DNA from: Schizochytrium sp. TIO01
Lineage: Eukaryota; Sar; Bigyra; Thraustochytrida; Thraustochytriidae
DNA length: 64,000 bases
NCBI GenBank assembly: GCA_004764695.1
Contig: SMSO01000034.1
Span: 575,501-639,500 of the forward strand
Direction of reading: 5' to 3'
Part shown: positions 1-11,715 of the stretch, one piece after another
Layout of the letters: each line of letters starts with the position of its first letter
Position numbering within the stretch: the stretch's first letter is position 1
Notes under the pieces: model-generated
The model's database searches: none
Seen by the model: only the letters and a program-made list of their open reading frames with translations
Told to the model about the DNA's origin: nothing
Made by a program: the position numbers and the translations under genes

Positions 1-522
1 CTAAAGGAAAGGGAATTTGCAATACATTAAGAGAAGAGAAAGTACAGCATCGCGAGAGTGCAATAAGATTGTTGCGAATTCTATAATTTATCCACTAATA
101 GAGATAAAAGGTAGGGTGAAATTAATTTTCCATACTTCATGACTAGCAATAAATAGCTGTTCTTCTCAAGTAGCCCAAATCACCATTTCTAGAACAAAGA
201 AATTATAATTTGATCTCTCGGAAGCTTGTTTCCGTATTCTTCCCCCACCTATCAACCGCGCTGAGACCTATCAACAGCGCTGAGTACTGTTGTGCATCAC
301 TGCCTCGACGAACCAGGTTGTTGCGAAAATTGCGATGCTGGCAGCAGTGATCGGTGGACAAAGTTGCCCCAGACATGCAACTGTCCACCTTGCTATTCCG
401 AAATGTTGCATGTCATTTCGGTAGCTGACTCCTAACCCTTTCTTTTCCTCTGGTACACATTAAAAAAGAATTGAACAAATCACCTATGATTTATACAAAC
501 GGGGTTAATATGTTGATAAAAT
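1..522. other. AT-rich intergenic, no gene seen
   Basis: Mostly AT-rich unique sequence with one modest GC-richer patch around 230-400. Open stretches are about 60 codons or less and look like chance. I see no RNA gene, promoter or repeat before the decamer array begins near 523. Confidence 0.6.
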
Positions 523-911
523 AAAAGAATAGAAAAGAAAAGAAAAGAAAAGAATAGAATAGAAAAGAATAGAAAAGAATAGAAAAGAATAGAAAAGAAT
601 AGAAAAGAATAGAAAAGAATAGAAAAGAATAGAAAAGAATAGAAAAGAATAGAAAAGAATAGAAAAGAATAGAAAAGAATAGAAAAGAATAGAAAAGAAT
701 AGAAAAGAATAGAAAAGAATAGAAAAGAATAGAAAAGAATAGAAAAGAATAGAAAAGAATAGAAAAGAATAGAAAAGAATAGAAAAGAATAGAAAAGAAT
801 AGAAAAGAATAGAAAAGAACAGAAAAGAATAGAAAAGAATAGAAAAGAATAGAAAAGAATAGAATAGAATAAAAAAGAATAGAAAAGAGTAGAATAGAAT
901 AGAATAGAATA
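523..911. repeat. Tandem 10-bp repeat with phased A-tracts
   Basis: About 39 copies of a 10-bp unit, AGAAAAGAAT, nearly perfect in the middle with variants at both ends (an AGAAC copy near 820, AGAAT copies near 860-910). Every unit has an A4 run, so the A-tracts recur once per 10 bp, close to the helical repeat. Such phasing is known to give intrinsically curved DNA. It has no coding capacity. Confidence 0.95.
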
Positions 912-3670
912 AGAACCCTTGTTTATACTAAAATATAAAGAAATAATATAAAATCTATAGAAAGAACATCAATAAAAGAAAAGAGAGAGAGGAACACTCA
1001 CGGCAAAAAGCCATATAAAGCAATACTGACTTTTCAATCGCTAAAGGAAAGCGCTTTCTACCAAGAATGAAAGGAAATTGAAAGGGAGTTGAAAAGAGCT
1101 TGAAAAGAAAAAGCTGCAAATTGTGATGGCAAAGCAACTTAATGTCTCATTCTAGGGAAATTAAATAGCTCCTTGGGACTCTATGACCTCATTGCTTCAT
1201 CCGTGTGAGGCCTCAAAAGTTTAAAAGTCGTATAGATATTATAATTGATCTTGGTTAACTAATTTTAGCCTTTTGCCCAATTCATCTCTCAGAAAGGTAA
1301 ACCGTACGAAATGCGATAAAACTCCGGAGGCAAGATTCTCACTACCCCGATTATGCGACATTACAATAGATCTAACAATCGCTGCATTCCCATCAACTTC
1401 GTCTGCGAACGTCTCGCACCCCATTCCCATCATCATGTGCCGTCTTGTGGCTGGCTGCCAACACTCTTATTTAATTAAAAAACACAATGTATTAATAAAA
1501 ACAATGTATGTATAGTATGAGAGATGCCTTCGTGAAATAAGGTAGTTGACTCGAATCGTACTTAAACTGGAAAGAGTTGCTCCCTATTGAGTTCTCCATA
1601 TGTCGCTAAAAAAAGGTTGATCGCACAATTAATTAGCTCTGCGCGACGGTCCTCTGATGCGTGGGACTAGTTTTTCTTTCTATTTCCCCATTAAAAGCTT
1701 CCTACAGCTCCTCTTTAAAACTAGACCTTCTTCTTTTTTATTATTATTTTTTAATTTTAAATAAAATAAAAATAAATTAAACTCCACACAAGACCACCAA
1801 AAAACTATGTAGTCGCTCGTCATTATCGAGTTCTTTCAGAACACGCTCTGTTTCTTCGATCGCAGAGCGAAGTAGATATATCGAGAGGTACTGAAAGCAA
1901 GAAGAGTCGGCTTGGAAGCTTTGAGGCACCCCTAACAAGAGCGCAGGAACCGAGGCGAGGTAAGTTTCTTTTCAATTAAAAACTCGTAAACCAACCACAA
2001 CAGAAACATCTTGATCGAAAATCACTACAAAACAACGAAAACACTGCAAAAGAATGATTGCTCCAAGTAATGCAACAAAGCAAGCAAGCAAGCAAGCAAA
2101 AGCACCGGCGCCAAGAACATCTGCCAAACAATCCATCCTCGAGGCTCTCACTTGCATGGCTTCTGGCTCCGCCTCCTCCTGCACCTTCTTTGGTTTCCAA
2201 ATGCCGCCACGGACCTGAGTATCTACCTCCACCTCTCCGGGAGAGGCAGCGACGACGCTTGCTTTCTCTCGCCTTCATCGATGCATGTCTTTTGTTATTA
2301 TAATCAATAAAACCCGCACGTACTTTACCCGCTCTTGTTGGTTGGTCCTACCACCACCTCTGTCCAAGCTATCAAAGCACAGCTGTGCTCTCTGCGGAGA
2401 CCCTCTCGCTGTCCTTGAGCTCCCTGAAGCTGGTCGCGGTGACAGAGTAGGTAAGTAAGCACACAAGCAAGCACGCAAGCTCGAGCTTCACGTTCTCTGC
2501 CCGTTGCGAGTTTACATACTTGTAAGCCCGGCTTCGGGTTCCTCGCTTGAAGCTGCTTTGGTTTGCTTTGGTTTGCTTTGGTTTGCTTGCTTTGGTTTGC
2601 TTTGCTTGCTTTGCTTGTACTTGTGCACGTCGCTGTCAGTCTGTGTCTTCGTGGGCCTCGAATGCTGCTTAATTGCCAGAGTTTGAGGCAGGTACCTCCG
2701 TCAGTCAGCGAGTCGAGTCCAGTTGAGAATGGCAGAGACGATGCAGACGCGCCAAGCGACCAAGCGAGCGACTGCTTTTCTGTGGGATCTACGATCGCAG
2801 CAGAGCAGAGCACAGCAAAGCAAAGCGCAGCAAAGCAAAGCGCAGCAAAGCTCAGCGTGCGCGTTCAGGTTGCTCTAAGCTCCAGGACCAAGAGGAGGCA
2901 GAACCGCACGCACGTGAGGAAAGAAACCAGCACGGCTCTTCGAGCCCCGCGGGTCCGACTGCCGCGGCGAGTCAACCGCCAAGCGTGAATTCATGCATGC
3001 ATGCTTGCAATGCATGCTTCGAGCAGAGCTCTCTGTCCACCGGCGGCAGACCGGATAGCCTCCAGACAGCCTAGCACGGCGTGCAAGCCGACCTTTCGAA
3101 CGCCGTGGTGAACATAAATGCATTCATTCATTCATTCATTCATTCATACCGTCGATCAATAAACATGCTGCACGGTTGTCAGATAGATGGACAGCCACAT
3201 CTTGAATGTAACGCATCCCATGAAAAGGTCAAACGACGGTTGGTGTTTGTATTTATGTATGTATTTATGTATGTATGTATGTATGTATGTATGTACCTCT
3301 GAAAAATGAAAACCCCCCAATCTTAAACCCTCTTCAACAGAGGAGCTCAAACAAATAAACTTAAACAGACACGCTAAAACAAATAAACTGAAACAAATAA
3401 ACTGAAACAAATAAACGGATGCTTTCTTGAAGGCGCAGAAGCAAGGAAAGCCAGGTACCTTGAGAGCCTTCCTTGGGTCAGTCAGACAGATGCCCGGGCC
3501 CGTCCAACCACAAAGCGCTGCATCGCCGCTGTCTCATCACGATTCTCATTCTCCTGTTGCTTCATAACGAGCTGCCAAAGAGCCCAGTTGATTGGTCGGT
3601 CAGTCGAGTTGACTTGAGTTGACTTGGCTTTGACTTGAGCTGACTGGACTGTTGGCAAAGCTTTGCTCGC
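912..3670. other. Gene-poor mosaic with short simple repeats
   Basis: AT-rich stretches alternate with GC-richer unique patches near 1840-1960, 2100-2280, 2340-2450 and 2880-3080. Short simple arrays include CAAG near 2085, TTTGGTTTGC near 2555-2610, GCAAA/GCAGA pentamers near 2799-2856, ATTC at 3119-3149 and TATG at 3249-3295. Two donor-like GTAAGT strings after AG occur on the plus strand near 1960 and 2450, but no convincing exon pair was found. Open frames up to 162 codons overlap one another in several frames and match no family I know. Confidence 0.5.
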
Positions 3671-3875
3671 ATTACATTGCATTACATTGCATTACATTGC
3701 ATTACATTGCATTACATTGCATTACATTGCATTACATTGCATTACATTGCATTACATTGCATTACATTGCATTACATTGCATTACATTGCATTACATTGC
3801 ATTACATTGCATTACATTGCATTACATTGCATTACATTACATTCAATTACATTACATTCAATTACATTACATTCA
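3671..3875. repeat. Tandem 10-bp repeat (ATTACATTGC)n
   Basis: Seventeen head-to-tail copies of ATTACATTGC, then a degenerate tail of ATTACATTCA-type units to about 3875. The unit lacks stops in three plus-strand frames, which creates overlapping open frames of 97-123 codons reading as Cys/His/Ile/Leu repeats. These are artefacts of the repeat. It is the second 10-bp-period array in the first 4 kb. Confidence 0.95.
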
Positions 3876-4555
3876 AGACCGCACTTACTCACTCACGCAG
3901 TCATCAACAAACAACACATCGACAAGCGCCTTCGCAGCCTCGGCCAAGAACTCTGATTCACGGCCAGTTGGATCCAACAAAGGGCTCGCGCGGCCAGCAA
4001 GTTTTTGTACGCTAAGGGGTTGATAGTTTGCAGTTTCGGGGCTTCGCTATGTGGCTTTGTAGCTAGCTTTGTTGCGTTGGATGGAGCGCATGAAATGGCT
4101 TCGGGGAGCGGCTTGCCTAAACTCCATCCATCCATCCATCGATCTATTCTTCTATCTCACGTCGAACTCCGCGGCGTGGAGCCAATCGAATGACAGCCGT
4201 AGCGGCTCTCAAAGAGAGACGCGAGTGACGTGAATGACAAGCAAAACGCAGCAAGTGAGTGAGTGACACCCTTCTTCTGAACGCAGGTAACGCCAGCGAG
4301 TGAGTGAGTGAGTCAGACAGCAGTCCGTCGAGCGAGCGAACAGCCTTCGTAGCGGTCCCCTGGTGGACGACTGCTTCCGCTTCCTTTCCCCTTCCTTCAA
4401 TATGTATTGGATTGCATCGCATTGGATTGCATTGCATTGCTTTTTTTGCTGAGGTCAGTGAGCGCAAGCCACGATAAAGTAATTTTCAGACGGAGGCAGA
4501 GCAGTTTGGTCATCGTGGCTTTTGAAGAAGATGGGTCCATCAGACGCAAGCGACC
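3876..4555. other. Unique sequence between arrays, no gene seen
   Basis: Moderately GC-rich unique sequence with small CATC (4125-4143), GAGT (4255-4315) and ATTGC (4405-4441) runs. Overlapping open frames of 60-107 codons occur on both strands; they contain simple-repeat peptide and match nothing I recognise. Confidence 0.5.
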
Positions 4556-4725
4556 ATGAATGAATGAAAGAATGAAAGAATTTGAAGGAATGGAAGAATA
4601 TGAAGGAATGAAAGAATATGAAAGAATGAAAGAATATGAAGGAATGAAAGATTGAAAGAATGAAAGAATATGAAAGAATGAAAGAATGAAGGAATGAAAG
4701 AATATGAAGGAATGAAAGAATGGAT
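4556..4725. repeat. Degenerate GAATGAAA/GAATATGAAG array
   Basis: About 170 bp of purine-rich units GAATGAAA and GAATATGAAG in irregular alternation. On the minus strand it reads as a Phe/Ser/His-rich artefact frame. No gene is expected. Confidence 0.9.
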
Positions 4726-4762
4726 CAATTAGTGCTCAGCTCTCAGTTAGGCAGGTACCTAC

Positions 4763-4967
4763 CTCCTTCTTGTACCAATGCCGGGTATCTGCAGCTCGAA
4801 TTCGTAAACCAGGCTCGCGGAGGCGGGGCAAGGAGCCTCGAAGGAAAGAAACCAGCCCCTTCGCCGCCTGCACTATGATCACGTCCTCATGGAGACTCCA
4901 AGAGCCGCCCGGGACCTTGAGCGCGCGCCTCTGTACTTTCCTCGCCTCCAACTTGGACCAGGTCGGC
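4763..4967 (-). other. Candidate coding exon with splice-donor-like end
   Basis: A minus-strand frame starts at an ATG (4967), stays open about 68 codons and meets GAG|GTAGGT, a donor-like sequence, with the intron side starting at 4762. The peptide is hydrophilic, helical-looking and non-repetitive. The fragment WSLHEDVIIVQAA loosely recalls the first helix of a Myb/SANT repeat, but the rest does not fit, so I assign no function. The patch is GC-richer than its flanks. The overlapping plus-strand frame (4770-5009) is less protein-like. It could be a first exon, a relic, or chance. Confidence 0.2.
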
Positions 4968-5962
4968 ATTTCTTCACTTCTCAAGTCCCAGAGTTGCGAA
5001 GAATGTTAAACATATGATGTGCTCGCTATATATATATGTATAAATAAATGTTTTATAATTATTAATAAAACTTTTAAGTTTGAATTAAAATCAACAGCGA
5101 ATTGTATCGCAATGCATTTGAGAGAGAAAAGAATTTTTTTTTGTAGTTGGTGGCAGTTTTTTTTCTATCTTTTTAATTTTTTCGCTCTTTTCAATTTCGA
5201 TTTCGAACTTTCTTGCGTTTCATTTCATTATTCGATGTCCATATTATTAAAAAGTAAGTCGTAAGCAGCAACTTTTAATTTAATTTTATTAAAATAAATA
5301 AATTATCATCTTCCTCCTCTTCTGACACTTGTTGATACTTTGTATTAGGAGAAAGAAAGAGGCTGATTTCAATAGTTATGCTATGGACGGGAGTTTATTA
5401 CTCGATCACGTGGAAGAGAGCCTTACTGCTTTCCTCTTGCGAATGAACGAATCAATGAATGAACGAGTGAACTATTTTGCTTTCTAAGACTCTCTAACGA
5501 GCTCGAATCGATTACTTTTTTTAACCTACCTTTCTTTTAATTAACAACTTAATTGCACAATGCACATAATAGGGAGAGAACACCCTTTTCGCCGCATTCT
5601 TTCTATTAGCACGTTATACCTCTACTGTGAAAGAGGAGGAAACTAACTAACTAACTAACTAACTAGCCCAAGAGACGAGCGTGATCGCTTGAAAGACGAT
5701 CCCAGTGCTCGCGCGAGAGGGAATAACCAGCAACGGAAGCTTCGTTTCCCGAAGTGCAGCGCAGCGCAGAGCAGAGCAGAGCAAAACAAAGCAAAGCAAA
5801 GCGAAGAGCCCGTTTCGTGAAACACGTCTCTAAGCGAGAGCGGCCTCAATCAGCTCAAACCAACTGATTCTCTCTTAGTTATTCCATCGTTTTGCTAACT
5901 TAACTTGCTAAGTCGTTGCTAAAATTACTAAATCTTTGCCAAAATGCTAAATTGTACATTGT

Positions 5963-6014
5963 CGCTAAATCTTCGCTAAATCTTCGCTAAATCTTCGCTA
6001 AATCTTCGCTAAAT
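5963..6014. repeat. 11-bp tandem repeat
   Basis: Four to five copies of an 11-bp unit, CGCTAAATCTT. A degenerate run of TTGCTAAA-like units precedes it from about 5895, suggesting an older, decayed part of the same array. Confidence 0.85.
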
Positions 6015-6479
6015 TGCTCACGTGAAGGATTATATTATAAAAGCGGTTCTGTTCCCGTTATTCCGCACGACATGTGCGACAGTTCATTCGTGTTTGTTCG
6101 CTGCCTTCGAATTGACTCACGAATTCCTCGCCTCCCTCCCGCCCGAGCACTGAAGAAGTCTGTCTGTGTACGCCAGGAATCCTGCACTTTGGGGAGTCCG
6201 CGAAGGCTTCGTCGGCTCCCTTCGCGAGCTTTCTCTGTACGCGGTGGTGGGGTGGTGGGCGATCCTTGTATTGGCGAGAAACAAACCGCGCACTTGAGCT
6301 ACGAAAGATCCATCCATCCATCCATCCATATCCATCCTCGTTACCGTTACGAATTTCCTTTCGCCATCGTTGCGGATTTCGATCCCACTCTTCGCTCTGC
6401 AAGATCAAGTCTGGTCTAAAACGCAGCTTCAGCCGCCGTCGTCCAGCACGTACCGAGAAGCGTAAGCAAGCAATCAATC

Positions 6480-6543
6480 AATCAAGAAAGCAATCAAGAA
6501 AGCAATCAAGAAAGCAATCAAGAAAGCAATCAAGAAAGCAAAC
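6480..6543. repeat. 12-bp tandem repeat
   Basis: Five copies of AAGCAATCAAGA. Because 12 is a multiple of three, the frame through it reads as a KQSR repeat, which is not evidence of coding. Confidence 0.9.
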
Positions 6544-7379
6544 AAACAGCCGCCTCAGCGCGCGACGAGAGAGGAAACCAACCTTGAAACAAAACGCGCG
6601 CGTACCAAGCTTTCGCAAACCTCTGCTGTAAAAAACAGGCTCCCGGCGCGCCTAGCACTACCCTACCCCACAGTAGGAGTCGGCGGGCCTCGCTAAAGGC
6701 TTTCAAGAAAGAGGGCACTTTGAAGGAAGGAAAGGAAAGCAGAGCAGAGCAATGCAAAGCAGATCAAAGCGATGTAAATAAAATATACACCCGATCGATA
6801 AGACTGTATCCGATCCGCACATACCATTCGTGGTCATCAGTATATCTCTTCTTGTTTTTGCTTTCCTCCGTCTCTCCTTGCGTGCGGGTCGGTTGGCTTC
6901 GCGATGGATGGGCGGAGCGCCGCCGCGATTTCCCGAGTCGCTTTGAGCGCCCTACAATACGATCACAGGAACACAGGGTGCCCCATGAAAGACAGGCAGG
7001 CCTTTCATCCCGCTTTCTGTTAAACAGCATCCGCCTAGGCGGCGCTAGTGTCCCGCTAGCGCTATTTCTTTTTAAAGATTAGTTTTCATTGTCGCGAGGA
7101 TCTACTATCTATCTCGAGGCTTTTCATTATTTTTTTATTTTAAATTGATTGTTTGTTCGATTTGCCTCGCTCAACTTGTTTTTCTTCAAGACGAAACCAA
7201 TCTTTGGTCTTTGGAGAAAGCAGCGGCGTTGCCTTCTTTCTTGCGGTTGCACGCTCCTTCGAAGTGGCCGGGCGAGACACGCAAAGTGGAGACGAACAAC
7301 GCATACTCTGTCGTCGCGAAAAAGCTGCACCGGCGAGGAAGCAGTGGCGCTGGCGCAGGCTGGATCACGATGGAAGGCA

Positions 7380-7380
7380 C

Positions 7381-7431
<51 letters not shown>

Positions 7432-7437
7432 AAAAAA
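7380..7437. repeat. GAAA polypurine microsatellite
   Basis: About 14 copies of GAAA on the plus strand, uninterrupted to 7430. This is a polypurine-polypyrimidine mirror tract of the kind able to form triplex DNA. Confidence 0.95.
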
Positions 7438-8076
7438 GTAAGTAGTAGCACTCGAGAGCCTGAAAGATACTGGAGAGTTTGGAGTTTTCCTTCAAACTCT
7501 GAGGTAAATGCTAATCATAATAAATGAAAACATGACTTTCAAGCTTGATCGCACAACGTGACTTGAAGAGAATCTTCATCGCGAATGGGCTTTCGAAGAA
7601 GTGAGCGATAAGAAGCCGCGCCCTCAATCTGAACAGTTAGTTCTTGCTCTAGAGCCAAGACGAAGAAGACGAAAAAGACGAAATAGATGGAAAAGAGATG
7701 GAAAAGATGGAAAAGATGGAAAAGATTAAAAGAGAAGCACCCTCCACAGCTGGTGGTTCCCGCCACTCCCTCACATGGGGCTAATAACTTCGCCGCTGTG
7801 GATATTATATTGCTCTGGGATGGCGCACTGTGGTAGGAGTAAACACTCTTCGGTACTCATTCAGCAAGCCAGCCAGCCCCCCCTCGGGCCGGACGCGAAC
7901 CGGAAAACGCGGTCCAGGCGTCGATGGCTGTTCAGCTTTGTGAGTGAGCGAAGAAGTGGCGAAAAGCCGTCTCGTTAGTTGCTCCATCTGCAGGTGCTAA
8001 TCGTTCGTCGTTCGTTCGTTTGTTTGGCTGATTGATTCATTGATTGATTATTGATTATTGATTGATTAGTTGACCA
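7438..8076. other. Unique sequence before the CTAA array
   Basis: Mixed-composition unique sequence with a GGAAAAGAT run near 7690-7730 and TTGA/TGAT-rich sequence at 8030-8070 leading into the tetranucleotide array. No gene or RNA was recognised. Confidence 0.5.
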
Positions 8077-8652
<576 letters not shown>

Positions 8653-9268
8653 ATTTATTTTACTGTATTTTGTTTTATTTCAATTCTTTAATTTAATTTT
8701 ATTCTTAACTTCATTTTTCTGGCTGGCTAACAGTGAGTGGTCCTTTTCGCGCTGCTCCAGTTTCCTTCCTATCTGTCTGTTGTGCTTGCCAACAATTATT
8801 TATTTCCTCCTTCGTGGTGGTAAATGCAATAGCAAGTGCAAGGTTCTGTTTTTTAATTTGTAGGAACTTCAAAGTAAAAAATGAAAAAAAGAGTGGAAAA
8901 GACAAGAGAAAGGGGATCAAGTAATGCCAACAAGTGTGGCAGCGTTCGAGTGGATGGATGGATGATGATCTTCTATGTATCCTTGTGATTGGCTGATGAG
9001 AGACTTGAAAGACCCCGTCTCTCTATTCCACCTGAGATAGCCTCGCGGCGAGATTATAATTATGTCGATCGATGGTCAGCTTTTAAGCCAAAAAGATGTG
9101 CCATTACGCGGTTTGCATTCGGGTTGCATGCTGCGACATGGCATGGCATGGCGTAGGAATCGTAGATTCATCGCCGTTCGCACCACTCGCAAAACGAAGC
9201 GATTGTGAAGAAGTTTCCGTTTATGCATTTCTGTACATACCATTCATAGCGGAACAAAGACAACTCAC

Positions 9269-9530
9269 CTAGTCTTTGTAAAAACTTGTGGCAGGCTCTC
9301 CTTTCCGCCGGAATAGCAGAACACAGTTACACAACAAAAGCAGCGATCGCAGGATGTTGGGATCCCGTTCGTCGCGTGGGCTCGCTGGGACTCTGACTTA
9401 TCTCTGCTGGAGGCGCCAAACGGGATACCGCAACTGCTGCTTGTATCCATATGGGACTCACATATGCTTATACGCACTTCAAACAGCCTATCGACACCTT
9501 TCCGAGTAGCCAACAACAACAAGTGAAAAC
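9269..9530 (-). other. Candidate exon ending at GTGAGT donor
   Basis: On the minus strand a frame of roughly 85 codons or more is open up to ACTAG|GTGAGT, a near-ideal donor (last exon base 9269). The peptide is Ser/Cys-rich, non-repetitive and unlike any family I recognise. No ATG in good context begins it, so it would have to be an internal exon. The acceptor was not located. Confidence 0.15.
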
Positions 9531-11477
9531 ATGTGAAGCTCCTTTCCCTGCGTGTATTATAACCACTTGCTTGTACTGGGACCTGCCTGCTAATGAAATC
9601 ATTAAGTCGGTTCAATAAAACTCAAAGGTAAGCTTGCTGAAAATGAAATGATTTTCAACAGAACAATATCAACGTCTAGACCCTCTCTCGATCGACAACG
9701 GAAACAGATGACGAGGAAAGAGGAATATATGCGAATGAATGAAGCCATCAACCCCCAAGTCTATCTTTTCCTTATCCTATTTTTCTTTTCTTTTTTCAAT
9801 GATTGATTTTTTGTTTCCAAAGTTAATTTCTGTTATAGTGATCTGAAAGAGGAAGAAAAAGAAGCGATGAAGTGATAGATATCAGGTTTCATTGACACTT
9901 TGTTTCGCCCAGCAGCATTGAGCAGGCGCGCGCCCTTTCTATCGTGAACCTTGCGGCCAATCGTTGAAAAACAGAAGACGCAAAAGGCAAAAGGTAGATG
10001 TATGATAACAGGCACGCGTATCGCTTACTTTCTCGCCCGCACTCCACGTTCTGCTCAACCGTGTTCGGGTTATATTACTATTATTTTATATCCCGTATCC
10101 CGTCTTCGGCGACGAAGAAGCTTATTTTTTCCATTTTTATCGCCAGTTCCTTTTTATTTTTTAAAAACATAAGATGAAATACTTTGTAATTAATTAAAGT
10201 TGCTACTTCTTTTTCTTCAAGGGGATCAATAAATTAGAAAAGAATGCGACACTACTTACTTACAGCTCTATATGTTTGTTTAGGCAGGGTAAACGAGCTT
10301 GCCCTCAACAAGGACATACACAAACAAATGGAAGCCAAGATTGGACAAAACAAAACAAACGTAGAAGTTGAGCAAATCAAGCGAGGAGCCCAAGCCAGTT
10401 CATCTTGGCAACGGAAACGAGCACATCCATCGGACCAGCTCAAACCAAACAAAACAGCGACAATTTTCTCTATTATAAGAACACCAAACCTGGTCCATTC
10501 GCCAATTGATCCTTCTTTCGCCCAGTCATTCATTGATTACCTGCTATTTCACTCATTCTCATCTCTAAAATACATTTATGTACAAAGATATATTCTTTCA
10601 ATTTTCAAATTCAATTGGAGTGAACAGCTTAAATGAAAAGATCGATTCCCAGGACACAAGGCCCACTTCAGCAGCCAGCCACCTGTTCTTTGCTTGCTCC
10701 CATCCAAGTCAGCAAGAACAGAACAAAAGCAGGCCGCCTAAAGCCTGTGAGTGGGAAGGGACGAACGCCTGTGAGGACTTCTTGTGAGCTTTGACCCTGG
10801 CGTGCACTCGAGTCGGCCGCCAACGGTCGCTCGCTGGCGGAGCCGTGCACTAGGGTAAAGCATAGGAGGCAGTCGGCGCCGGTCCGGGAAATCGACCAAG
10901 GGTTGAGGGTGAGAAGAAAGATGGAGAAGAAAGAGCCAACGAATAAATAATAATTAAATGAATAGCTAGAATCAAAGAATGGAAGGAAAGGAGGAGGGCT
11001 TCGTTGGGTGGCAACTATTGAAGAGTTTGTGCCTCGTGACGGTGCCAAGTTTCCCTGCTCTATGGCGTTTGTGTGCGGCCGAGGGGATTGATTGATCACC
11101 TGAGAAGCCCTGTCCGTATGAGATGATGGATGGACAAAATTGTTGGGGCGGGCTTCCTGCTAATCAGCAGACGGGTAGGCAGGTAGCTAACTAGACCAGG
11201 CTCCTCCAGAATGACTAACGAAAGGAGGAGAGCGGAGCCTTCACTCACCAAAGAGTCTTACCTCAAACCCTGAGCCCTAACTAGGACAAACTCATTGCTC
11301 GCTTTGCATATTTATTTTCGATTGATTAAAAGAAATCAAAATTGAAAAATGAAATATTATCAGATTATTATCATCTCCCTATATTTGAATATACAGTGAG
11401 TGAGTGGTCTTTCACAAGCGATTAGAAGAGAGGCGGCAGCGTCTTTCATTCCAGACTTGATATAGTATCTCACTTAC

Positions 11478-11634
11478 CTGCGCGCTTGTTCGTAGTAGTT
11501 GCCCACGCGTATTCCTACCAATTGCCTATCGGTTATAATCTTCGCCAAAGAAATAGGTTCTACAGCAACGATGGCAATCAACAATTTTGGGAGCTTGACT
11601 GACTTCTTTCTGTTCTTCTTCTCAGTGCGAGGCC

Positions 11635-11636
<2 letters not shown>
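11478..11636 (-). other. Candidate exon ending at GTAAGT donor
   Basis: The minus strand reads about 50 codons of protein-like sequence, including KLPKLLIAIVAVEPISLAKI, and ends at GCGCGCAG|GTAAGT, a strong donor (last exon base 11478). Upstream on that strand lies the CTTG array, which reads as an Ala-Ser-Lys-Gln repeat and is unlikely to be translated, so the acceptor would lie near 11630. Family unknown. Confidence 0.2.

Positions 11637-11713
<77 letters not shown>
11637..11713. repeat. CTTG/CAAG tetranucleotide array
   Basis: About 19 perfect copies of CTTG. It is open in several frames and generates repeat peptide inside otherwise unsupported reading frames of up to 186 codons on the minus strand. 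Confidence 0.95.

Positions 11714-11715
<2 letters not shown>

Larger units (their letters stand above)
4990..7379. other. Gene-poor sequence with small arrays
   Basis: AT-rich to about 5600, then GC-richer unique patches at 6060-6460 and 6880-7080 broken by small arrays: AACT at 5641-5665, GCAGA/GCAAA near 5760-5800, an 11-bp TAAATCTTCGC repeat at 5963-6014, CATC at 6309-6330 and a 12-bp AAGCAATCAAGA repeat at 6480-6543. A perfect 12-bp palindrome CCGCCTAGGCGG lies at 7031-7042. Copies of TGAAAGAC sit at 5690 and 6986. No gene is supported. Confidence 0.5.
8653..11636. other. Gene-poor sequence, exon-like patches
   Basis: AT-rich segments (8653-8900, 9780-9840, 10080-10230, 11280-11400) separate GC-richer unique patches at 8930-9200, 9265-9540, 10240-10530 and 10660-10900. 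TGAAAGAC motifs are at 9006, 11407 and 11441; the 9006 copy lies between a 7-bp inverted repeat, GAGAGAC and GTCTCTC. Minus-strand donor-like sequences occur at 9268 and 11477. No complete gene could be assembled. Confidence 0.45.

Noticed and set aside
3652-4023. Three overlapping plus-strand frames of 97-123 codons encoding His/Ile/Leu/Cys repeats
   Set aside because: They exist only because the 10-bp repeat lacks stops in all three frames.
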